Of a DNA stretch of 64,000 nt, positions 26,179-33,470 are shown piece by piece; position 1 is the stretch's first letter, and each line of letters starts with the position of its first letter. The notes under the pieces were generated by a model. The model did no database searches, was not told the origin of the DNA, and saw nothing but the letters and a program-made list of their open reading frames with translations. The position numbers and the translations under genes are program-made. The stretch is from Paraburkholderia bryophila (GTDB lineage: Bacteria > Pseudomonadota > Gammaproteobacteria > Burkholderiales > Burkholderiaceae): the NCBI RefSeq assembly GCF_013409255.1, contig NZ_JACCAS010000002.1, forward strand, positions 2,532,001 to 2,596,000, written 5' to 3'.

Positions 26179-27594
26179 GTGAAGCCATTCGACGAGATGC
26201 TGACGTCCGCTGACGGGGTCCGCGCTCCCTATGAACTGCTCAAGCAATGGCTCGATGTGCAGAATCCCGCCAATCTCGCGCAAAAGGCGGATGACGCGGA
26301 GAGCGTTTTCCGCAGGACGGGTATCACGTTCGCCGTGTATGGCGAGGAAGAGGCCGCGGAGCGGCTGATTCCGTTCGACATCATTCCGCGCATCATCGCG
26401 AGTCACGAATGGACGCGCCTGTCGCAAGGCATCGAACAGCGCGTGATCGCTCTCAACGCCTTCCTCGACGATATCTATCATCGTCAGGAGATCGTGCGCG
26501 CCGGGTTGATTCCGAAGGAACTGATCGCCCGCAACGAGGCCTTCCTGCCGGAGATGATCGGGTTCCGGCCGCCGGGCAATGTCTATACGCACGTCATCGG
26601 CGTGGACATCGTACGGACGGCCGAAAACGAGTTCTACGTGCTCGAGGACAACGCGCGCACACCGTCCGGCGTCTCCTACATGCTGGAGAACCGCGAGACG
26701 ATGATGCAGTTGTTCCCCGAACTGTTTCAGCAGGTCCGCGTGCGGCCGGTCGAAGCCTATCCGCAACTGCTGCGCGAATCGCTGGCCGCCGTGTGTCCGC
26801 CGGGCGGCAATCAGGCGAATCCGGCGATCGCGGTGCTGACGCCCGGCATCCACAACTCGGCGTATTACGAGCACGCGTTTCTCGCCGATCAGATGGGCGT
26901 GCATCTGGTCGAGGGCAGCGACCTCCAGGTCGTGGACGGCCGCGTGGCGATGCGCACAACGGAAGGCTTCCGCGCCATCGACGTGCTGTATCGCCGGCTC
27001 GACGACGCCTATCTCGATCCGCTGACGTTCCGCTCCGACTCGGTGCTCGGCGTCGCCGGCATCATGGACGTCTATCGCGCCGGCAACATCACGATTGCCA
27101 ACGCACCGGGCACCGGTATCGCGGACGACAAGGCGATCTATTCGTACATGCCGGAAATCGTCGAGTTCTACACGGGCCGCAAGTCGATCCTCGAGAACGT
27201 GCCGACGTGGCGATGTTCCGAACCGGACAGCCTGAAATACGTGCTGGACCATCTCGACGAACTGGTCGTGAAGGAAGTTCACGGCTCGGGCGGCTACGGC
27301 ATGCTGGTCGGACCCGCCGCGTCGAAGAAAGAGTGCGAGATGTTCGCCGCCAAACTCAAGGCCCGTCCGGGCAACTACATCGCGCAACCGACGCTCGCGC
27401 TGTCCACCACGCCGATCCTGACCGAGAAAGGTCTCGCGCCGCGCCACGTCGATCTTCGGCCCTTCGTGCTCGTCTCGGACCGCATTCGCATCACGCCGGG
27501 CGGCCTGACGCGGGTCGCGTTGAAGGAAGGCTCGCTGGTGGTCAATTCGAGCCAGGGCGGCGGCACCAAGGACACCTGGGTGCTGGCCGACTGA
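26179..27594 (+). CDS. Circularly permuted ATP-grasp protein (stand-alone)
   Basis: 471 residues covering the two halves formerly called DUF404 and DUF407. ATP-grasp enzymes form acyl-phosphate intermediates and ligate carboxylates to amines. Visible motifs: VLEDNARTPSGVSYMLENR with E156, D157, N158 (predicted metal/nucleotide ligands); TPGIHNSAYYEHAFLA near 221-236; YRRLDDAYLDPLTF near 271-284; LANAPGTG-type loop near 307-314; VVKEVHGSGGYGMLVG (363-378) with the Gly-rich ATP loop and K365; and LRPFVLVSDRIRITPGGLTR. GTG start with GGAG upstream. It opens the cluster, with the alpha-E gene 88 bases behind it. Confidence 0.92.
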   Translation: MKPFDEMLTSADGVRAPYELLKQWLDVQNPANLAQKADDAESVFRRTGITFAVYGEEEAAERLIPFDIIPRIIASHEWTRLSQGIEQRVIALNAFLDDIYHRQEIVRAGLIPKELIARNEAFLPEMIGFRPPGNVYTHVIGVDIVRTAENEFYVLEDNARTPSGVSYMLENRETMMQLFPELFQQVRVRPVEAYPQLLRESLAAVCPPGGNQANPAIAVLTPGIHNSAYYEHAFLADQMGVHLVEGSDLQVVDGRVAMRTTEGFRAIDVLYRRLDDAYLDPLTFRSDSVLGVAGIMDVYRAGNITIANAPGTGIADDKAIYSYMPEIVEFYTGRKSILENVPTWRCSEPDSLKYVLDHLDELVVKEVHGSGGYGMLVGPAASKKECEMFAAKLKARPGNYIAQPTLALSTTPILTEKGLAPRHVDLRPFVLVSDRIRITPGGLTRVALKEGSLVVNSSQGGGTKDTWVLAD

Positions 27595-27682
27595 GCGCGG
27601 ACCGCGGATCGCCTCGCCGCCGGCATCTTCCTGAAGAGACCGGCGCAGGGCAAAGAAAACCGACATTGGAGTTGCACGGGAC

Positions 27683-28624
27683 ATGCTTCTTGGACGTACA
27701 GCAAGCGGGCTCTACTGGATGCACCGCTACATAGAACGCGCGGAAAACATCGCGCGAATCGTCGACGCCGGATTGCGTATGGCGCTGACCCGCACTTCCG
27801 ACGCGCAGGCAACGTGGGCGTCCGTGATGGTGACTTCCGGCGCGGAAGAGGGGTTCCGCGAAAAACACGATGCGCCTACCGCGGAGACCGTGTCCGACTA
27901 TCTATTGCGCGACGGCCACAATGCGTCGAGCGTTCTGTCGTGCATCGAGGCGGCGCGTTCGAATGCCCGCATGGTGCGCACGGCGCTCACGCGCGAGGCG
28001 TGGGAAAGCGTCAACGAAGCCTGGATGGTGGTGAAGCAGGTACTGGCCACGCCGGTGGTGGCGAGCGAGTTGCCCGTCGTGCTCGGTCAGATCAAGCGGC
28101 AGGCCGCGCTGATTCGCGGCACCTTCCACGGCACGATGCTGAGAAACGAGATTTTCAATTTCGCGCGCGTCGGCACTTTCATTGAGCGTGCCGACAACAC
28201 CGCGCGCATTCTCGACGTCAAATACCATTTGCTGCTGCCGGCGGTGTCCTATGTCGGCACCACGCTCGACAACTACCAGTGGGAGTCGATCCTGCGCTCG
28301 GTCGACGCGCATCGATCGTACCGCTGGGTCTACGACGCGCAGTACAAGCCGGCGAATATCGCGGACTATCTGATTCTCAACGGCCGCATGCCGCGCTCGT
28401 TGAACTTCTGCTATCTGAGCATCGTCGAGAACCTCGCGTATGTGGCGCAAGACTACGGCGTCACGCACGCCTGCCATCAGACCGCCGACATCACGCTCGC
28501 CACGCTGCGCGACAACAGCGTCAAGCAGATTTTCTCGCAAGGCCTGCACGAATTTCTCGAAGGCTTCATGGGCCAGAACAACCGGCTCGGCGGTGAAATC
28601 GCCGACACCTACAACTTCGATTGA
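27683..28624 (+). CDS. Alpha-E domain protein (stand-alone)
   Basis: 313 residues. All-helical alpha-E (DUF403) domain: LLGRTASGLYWMHRYIERAENIARIVDAG at the N-terminus, then FIERADNTARILDVKYHLLLP mid-protein and the LREFLEGF-like end. Alpha-E proteins always accompany the circularly permuted ATP-grasp proteins, as a separate gene or a fusion, and are thought to be the partner subunit; no catalytic residues are known. Here it follows the stand-alone ATP-grasp gene. The transglutaminase-like gene starts nine bases after its stop, so these genes are one operon. Confidence 0.92.
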   Translation: MLLGRTASGLYWMHRYIERAENIARIVDAGLRMALTRTSDAQATWASVMVTSGAEEGFREKHDAPTAETVSDYLLRDGHNASSVLSCIEAARSNARMVRTALTREAWESVNEAWMVVKQVLATPVVASELPVVLGQIKRQAALIRGTFHGTMLRNEIFNFARVGTFIERADNTARILDVKYHLLLPAVSYVGTTLDNYQWESILRSVDAHRSYRWVYDAQYKPANIADYLILNGRMPRSLNFCYLSIVENLAYVAQDYGVTHACHQTADITLATLRDNSVKQIFSQGLHEFLEGFMGQNNRLGGEIADTYNFD

Positions 28625-28632
28625 GACCGGTC

Positions 28633-29475
28633 ATGCGTATCGCCATTCGCCACACCTCGCACTATCAGTACGATCAGCCGGTTCCCTACGCGTTGCAACG
28701 GCTGAGATTGCAGCCGCCGTCCTGCCCCGGGCAGACGGTGCTGGACTGGCAGGTCTCCGTCGACGGTGTCGAGCCCGGCATCTCCTACGTGGACGGTCTG
28801 GGTAATCAGGTCAGTCTCGTGCAGTACCAACGCAACGTACGCGAGATCGTCGTGGTCGCGGCGGGCACGGTCGAAACGGAAGACCGTGCCGGTATCTTCG
28901 GCGCGGTCGACGGCCTTGCGCCGCCGTGGATCTTCGAGCGCGACACGCCGCTGACGCGGGCCGGTAAATGGGTCGACGCGCTCGCCGCGGACCTGCGCGC
29001 CGAAGGCCCGCCGCTTCAGGCGCTGCATGCGGCGATGAGCACGATCCACGACCGCATCGTGTACCGGCCCGGCAGGCGCGCCGTGAGCGAGGACGCGGAA
29101 ACGGTGTTGCTCAACGGCCAGGGAAGCAGCCGCGACATCGCGCATGTTTTCATCGCCGTGGCGCGCGCGCTCCCTTTGCCGGCGCGATATGTGTCGGGCT
29201 ATCTGCTGATGGACGGTGTCGCGAATCAGACCACGAGACACGCGTGGGCCGAGGTGTATCTCGACGGCCTCGGTTGGGTCGGCTTCGACGCGGCCAACAA
29301 CACGTGTCCGGACGAGCGCTACGTGCGTGTCGCCATCGGCATCGACTATCGCGACGCGATGCCCGTATCCGGCGTTCGCACCGGTCAGGGCACCGAAACG
29401 CTGACCGTCGAAATCAGCGTGTCGGCGGCGCAAGGTCAAGGCCAGAGTCAAAGTCAAAGTCAAAGTCAACTTTGA
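28633..29475 (+). CDS. Transglutaminase-like protein with Cys-to-Ser at the catalytic position
   Basis: 280 residues. The N-terminal half (about 1-70) matches the family lead RHTSHYQYDQPVPYALQRLR and the core spans about 125-225. The catalytic His and Asp are kept (H203 in RHAWAEVY; D219 in GFDAANN), but the Cys position reads GSSRDIAHVF (164-173) with S166 where the cluster's third paralogue has GVCQDFAH. The codon at 29128-29130 is AGC, so this is not a reading-frame artefact. The C-terminus is a (SQ)n tail made by a six-base repeat. It could be an inactive partner or a Ser-dependent variant. ATG 28633 is the first sensible start. Confidence 0.88.
   Translation: MRIAIRHTSHYQYDQPVPYALQRLRLQPPSCPGQTVLDWQVSVDGVEPGISYVDGLGNQVSLVQYQRNVREIVVVAAGTVETEDRAGIFGAVDGLAPPWIFERDTPLTRAGKWVDALAADLRAEGPPLQALHAAMSTIHDRIVYRPGRRAVSEDAETVLLNGQGSSRDIAHVFIAVARALPLPARYVSGYLLMDGVANQTTRHAWAEVYLDGLGWVGFDAANNTCPDERYVRVAIGIDYRDAMPVSGVRTGQGTETLTVEISVSAAQGQGQSQSQSQSQL
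29446..29469 (+). repeat. AGTCAA hexamer repeat inside the transglutaminase-like gene
   Basis: Four perfect AGTCAA units next to the stop codon encode the Ser-Gln repeat tail. Because the unit is six bases, gains or losses keep frame and only change tail length. Confidence 0.8.
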
Positions 29476-29556
29476 CCGATCGGTCCGACGCCTCGTTGCC
29501 GGTCGCGGCGATGGGGTGCGTATCAACATTCCTAGTCACGTTTTCATGGAGGCAGT

Positions 29557-29844
29557 ATGTCGAATTCCACTCACCTGGTGAGCGAACTCAACGACCCGTC
29601 GGAACACCCCGCGCTCGCTAACGGCCCGGAAACGGAGAGGGATACGGATGCGGTATCCGGCAAGGTGCGCGCGCGCCTCAAACGCGCGAAGCAGAAGGCG
29701 GCCGACGCGCAGGTCATCGTCATCGAAAAGGGGCGCAAGTCCGCCAGGGCCGCCAACGACTACGCGCACGACCGTCCCTGGACGACGGCCGGCGTGGCGC
29801 TGGGGATCGGCGTGCTGGTCGGTTTGCTGATCGGCCGGAAGTAG
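29557..29844 (+). CDS. DUF883 (YqjD/ElaB-like) membrane-anchored protein
   Basis: 95 residues. A Lys/Arg/Ala-rich helical middle (VRARLKRAKQKAADAQ, then KGRKSARAANDYAHDRPW) leads to a C-terminal membrane helix with the glycine-rich end GVALGIGVLVGLLIGRK. E. coli relatives YqjD and ElaB are inner-membrane proteins that bind ribosomes in stationary phase. Here it lies between two transglutaminase genes on the same strand, an uncommon place. GGAGG precedes the ATG. Whether it belongs to the system or is a passenger is unknown; its many Lys could in principle be substrates. Confidence 0.88.
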   Translation: MSNSTHLVSELNDPSEHPALANGPETERDTDAVSGKVRARLKRAKQKAADAQVIVIEKGRKSARAANDYAHDRPWTTAGVALGIGVLVGLLIGRK

Positions 29845-29936
29845 GCCCGAAGCAGGCCCAAAGCAGGCCGCCCGTCTCAGCGACGTTCAGCGACATCGGC
29901 ATCTCCACCCGTCGAACAGAAATAGAAACGTCATCC

Positions 29937-32900
29937 ATGTCCATTCACGTCGCGCTGCATCACGTCACCCACTACCGCTACGACAAGCCGATCAACCTCG
30001 GTCCGCAGGTCGTGCGGCTGCGGCCCGCGCCGCATTGCCGGACACCGATCCTGTCGTATTCGTTGCAGGTCGAACCCGCCGGGCACTTCGTCAACTGGCA
30101 GCAGGACCCGTTCGCCAACTACATGGCGCGGCTGGTCTTCCCCGAGAAAACCGGCGGGTTCAGGATCGCCGTCGATCTGGTGGTGGAGATGTCGGTCTAC
30201 AACCCCTTCGACTTCTTTCTCGAAGAGCGCGCCCAGACGTTTCCGTTCCGCTACGACGACGCGCTGCGCGATGAACTGGCGCCGTACCTCGCCGGCGATC
30301 CCGCCACGCTGGCGACGCCGGCTTTTCGTTCGTACGTGGCGGGCATCGACCGCTCGATCGACGGCACGATCGATTTTCTCGTCGCGCTCAACTGCAAGCT
30401 GCAGCAGGACATCGGGTATCTCGTGCGGATGGAGCCCGGTGTGCAGAGCCCCGCGCGGACACTCGAACTGCGTTCCGGTTCGTGCCGCGACAGCGCGTGG
30501 CTGCTGGTGCAGATATGCCGCCATCTCGGGCTCGCCGCGCGCTTCGCGTCGGGCTATCTGATCCAGCTCAAGCCCGACGTCAAATCGCTCGACGGCCCCA
30601 GCGGCGCCGAGGTTGACTTCACCGATCTGCACGCGTGGTGCGAGGTCTACCTGCCGGGCGCGGGCTGGATCGGCTTCGATCCGACCTCCGGTTTGCTGGC
30701 AGGCGAGGGGCATATTCCGCTCGCCTGCACACCGCAGCCGATGAGCGCCGCGCCGGTGGAAGGTCTGGTCGACGAATGCGAGGTCGAGTTCTCGCATGAA
30801 ATGAACGTGACGCGCATCCATGAGTCGCCGCGTGTGACCCGTCCGTACACGGAAGCGCAATGGCAGGAGGTGTTGTCGCTCGGGCAGGCGGTAGACGCGG
30901 ATTTGCGGGCCGGCGACGTGCGGCTGACGCAAGGCGGCGAGCCGACCTTCGTCGCGATCGACGGGCGCGACGGCGCCGAGTGGAACACCGAGGCGCTCGG
31001 GCCGACCAAGCGCGGTTACGCGACCGAACTGCTGCAGCGATTGTGCGCGGAATACGGGCAAGGCGGCTTTCTGCACTTCGGTCAGGGCAAGTGGTATCCC
31101 GGCGAACAGTTGCCGCGCTGGGCGCTGTCGATCTTCTGGCGCACGGACGGTCAGCCGGCCTGGCGCAACCCGGCGCTGTTCGCCGACGAGCGCGTGCCGT
31201 CGTACTACACGGCGGACGACGCACGGCGTTTCATCGCGGCGCTCGCGGACCGTCTCGGCCTCGGCGGCGACACCATCCTGCCGGGCTATGAGGACGTCTG
31301 GTACTACCTGTGGCGCGAGCGCCGTCTGCCGGTCAACGTCGACCCGTTCGACGCGCGCCTCGACGACGAACTCGAACGCGCCCGCCTGCGCCAGGTGTTC
31401 GACCGGAAACTCGACAGCGTGGTCGGCTATCTGCTTCCGCTCAGTCCGTCGGAGAACGGAGCGGGGCCGCGCTGGCGGACCGGGCCGTGGCTCTTCCGCG
31501 ACAAACGCATGTATCTGTACCCGGGCGATTCGCCGATGGGTTTTCGTCTGCCGCTCGACGCGCTGCCCTGGGTCAGCGAGAGCGACTATCCGTACACGGT
31601 GGAGCGCGATCCGTTCGCGTCGCGCGACGCGCTACCAGGCGCGGACGCGTTGCGCGCGCGGTATGCCGGCGTGGACCGTGCCCCGGCAGGGCCGGCCGGA
31701 AGAGCCGAAGCCACAGCCGGACGTACCGCCGATCGCACGGCCGCGCGAACGCTGATGCAACGGCCGAACGTCGACGTTGATGCCGATGCCGATGCCGATG
31801 CCGCACGCTATCCGAAACGTCACGAATCGGCGGCGTGGACCAAGCGCACGGCGCTGTGCGTCGAAGCGCGCAACGGCATGCTGTATGTGTTCATGCCGCC
31901 GCTCGCCGAGCTCGAAGACTATCTCGACCTGCTGGGCGCGATCGAAGCGACCGCGGAGGAACTGGTCGTCGACTTGGTGCTGGAAGGCTATCCGCCGCCG
32001 CGCGACGCGCGTCTGACGATGCTGCAGGTCACGCCGGACCCCGGCGTCGTCGAAGTCAATATTCATCCGGCGCACGACTTCGACGAACTCGTGCAGCGTA
32101 CCGAGTTTCTCTATGACGCCGCCCACCAGTCGCGTCTGTGCAGCGAGAAGTTCATGGTGGACGGCCGTCACACCGGCACGGGCGGCGGCAATCACTTCGT
32201 GCTCGGCGGCGCGACGCCGGCCGACAGTCCGTTCCTGCGCCGCCCCGATCTGCTCGCGAGTCTGATTGCGTACTGGCACAACCATCCGTCGCTGTCGTAT
32301 CTGTTTTCGGGGCTGTTCGTCGGGCCGACCAGCCAGGCACCGCGTGTCGACGAGGCGCGCAACGACCAGGTCTACGAACTGGAAATTGCGCTCGGCGAGA
32401 TAGAGCGTCACCGGCAGCGCCTCGGCGCGGAGATGCCGCCGTGGCTCGTCGACCGGATGCTGCGCAACGTTCTGATCGACGTGACCGGCAACACGCACCG
32501 CAGCGAATTCTGTATCGACAAGCTGTATTCGCCCGACTCCGCGACCGGCCGTCTCGGCCTGCTGGAGCTACGCACATTCGAGATGCCGCCGCACGCGCGC
32601 ATGAGCATCGCGCAGCAACTGCTGCTGCGCGCCTTGATCGCGCGTTTCTGGAAGCAGCCGTACACGGTGCGTCTGACGCGTTGGGGAACGGCGCTGCACG
32701 ATCGCTTCCTGTTGCCGTCCTTCCTGAAGATGGATTTCGCGGACGTGCTCGCCGAGATGAACGAAGCAGGCTACGGGTTCGACACGGCGTGGTTCGCGCC
32801 GCATTTCGAATTCCGCTTCCCGTCGTATGGACAGGTGAGTGCGCGCGGCATTCAGCTCAGCCTGCGCGGCGCACTGGAACCCTGGCACGTGATGGGCGAA

Positions 32901-33359
32901 GAGAACACGTCCGGCGGCACGGCGCGTTACGTCGACTCGTCGCTCGAACGGTTGGAGGTGCACGTGAGCGGCCTCAACGACAATCGCTACGTCGTCACCG
33001 TCAACGGCCAGGCACTGCCGTTGCAACCGACCGGCACGGTCGGCGAATACGTGGCCGGCGTCCGCTACAAGGCATGGGCGCCGTCGTCCGCGCTGCATCC
33101 CACCATCGGCGTGCACGCGCCGCTGACCTTCGACATTGTCGACACGTGGATGCAGCGTTCGCTCGGCGGTTGCCAGTATCACGTAGCGCATGCGGGCGGG
33201 CGCAGCTACGACACGCTGCCGGTTAACGCATACGAGGCGGAAAGCCGGCGTCTCGCGCGCTTCTTCAGCATGGGGCACACGCCGGGCAGGATGACGGTGG
33301 AACCCGCCACGCCGAGCCGGGAGTTTCCGGCGACGCTGGATCTGCGCCGGACGAACTGA
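29937..33359 (+). CDS. Transglutaminase plus DUF2126 fusion protein
   Basis: 1140 residues. The first ~290 are a transglutaminase-like domain with an intact triad: C183 in RSGSCRDSAWLL, H232 in DLHAWCEVY, D248 in IGFDPTSG. From about 310 to the end is DUF2126, including RLTQGGEPTFVAIDGRDG, GGNHFVLGGATPADSPFLRRP, and MRMSIAQQ-type motifs; comparative genomics has placed this region among predicted COOH-NH2 ligases. A linker near residue 615 is an (Asp-Ala)n run from a GATGCC repeat. Fusion of a peptide-cleaving or -crosslinking fold to a predicted amide ligase suggests a peptide-modifying role. ATG 29937 is the natural start. Confidence 0.93.
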   Translation: MSIHVALHHVTHYRYDKPINLGPQVVRLRPAPHCRTPILSYSLQVEPAGHFVNWQQDPFANYMARLVFPEKTGGFRIAVDLVVEMSVYNPFDFFLEERAQTFPFRYDDALRDELAPYLAGDPATLATPAFRSYVAGIDRSIDGTIDFLVALNCKLQQDIGYLVRMEPGVQSPARTLELRSGSCRDSAWLLVQICRHLGLAARFASGYLIQLKPDVKSLDGPSGAEVDFTDLHAWCEVYLPGAGWIGFDPTSGLLAGEGHIPLACTPQPMSAAPVEGLVDECEVEFSHEMNVTRIHESPRVTRPYTEAQWQEVLSLGQAVDADLRAGDVRLTQGGEPTFVAIDGRDGAEWNTEALGPTKRGYATELLQRLCAEYGQGGFLHFGQGKWYPGEQLPRWALSIFWRTDGQPAWRNPALFADERVPSYYTADDARRFIAALADRLGLGGDTILPGYEDVWYYLWRERRLPVNVDPFDARLDDELERARLRQVFDRKLDSVVGYLLPLSPSENGAGPRWRTGPWLFRDKRMYLYPGDSPMGFRLPLDALPWVSESDYPYTVERDPFASRDALPGADALRARYAGVDRAPAGPAGRAEATAGRTADRTAARTLMQRPNVDVDADADADAARYPKRHESAAWTKRTALCVEARNGMLYVFMPPLAELEDYLDLLGAIEATAEELVVDLVLEGYPPPRDARLTMLQVTPDPGVVEVNIHPAHDFDELVQRTEFLYDAAHQSRLCSEKFMVDGRHTGTGGGNHFVLGGATPADSPFLRRPDLLASLIAYWHNHPSLSYLFSGLFVGPTSQAPRVDEARNDQVYELEIALGEIERHRQRLGAEMPPWLVDRMLRNVLIDVTGNTHRSEFCIDKLYSPDSATGRLGLLELRTFEMPPHARMSIAQQLLLRALIARFWKQPYTVRLTRWGTALHDRFLLPSFLKMDFADVLAEMNEAGYGFDTAWFAPHFEFRFPSYGQVSARGIQLSLRGALEPWHVMGEENTSGGTARYVDSSLERLEVHVSGLNDNRYVVTVNGQALPLQPTGTVGEYVAGVRYKAWAPSSALHPTIGVHAPLTFDIVDTWMQRSLGGCQYHVAHAGGRSYDTLPVNAYEAESRRLARFFSMGHTPGRMTVEPATPSREFPATLDLRRTN
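31779..31802 (+). repeat. GATGCC hexamer repeat in the DUF2126 linker
   Basis: Four perfect GATGCC units encode Asp-Ala repeats in a linker near residues 615-622 of the fusion protein. The unit keeps frame. Confidence 0.85.
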
Positions 33360-33400
33360 CGGCGCGAACGGCGCTAGATGGCAAGACATGGCACGACAAG

Positions 33401-33435
33401 GCGCGAGGGCCCGGCGGAGACACCGGCCCTCGCGC
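33401..33435 (+). other. Intercistronic hairpin inside the ATP-grasp/transglutaminase cluster
   Basis: A perfect 11-bp inverted repeat, GCGCGAGGGCC (33401-33411) with GGCCCTCGCGC (33425-33435), loop 13 bases. It lies between the DUF2126 gene and the ATP-grasp/alpha-E fusion. There is no T tract, so it could stabilise or attenuate mRNA rather than terminate. Confidence 0.6.
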
Positions 33436-33470
33436 AGCATCACCCCACATGACACAACGAGAACCCGGAA

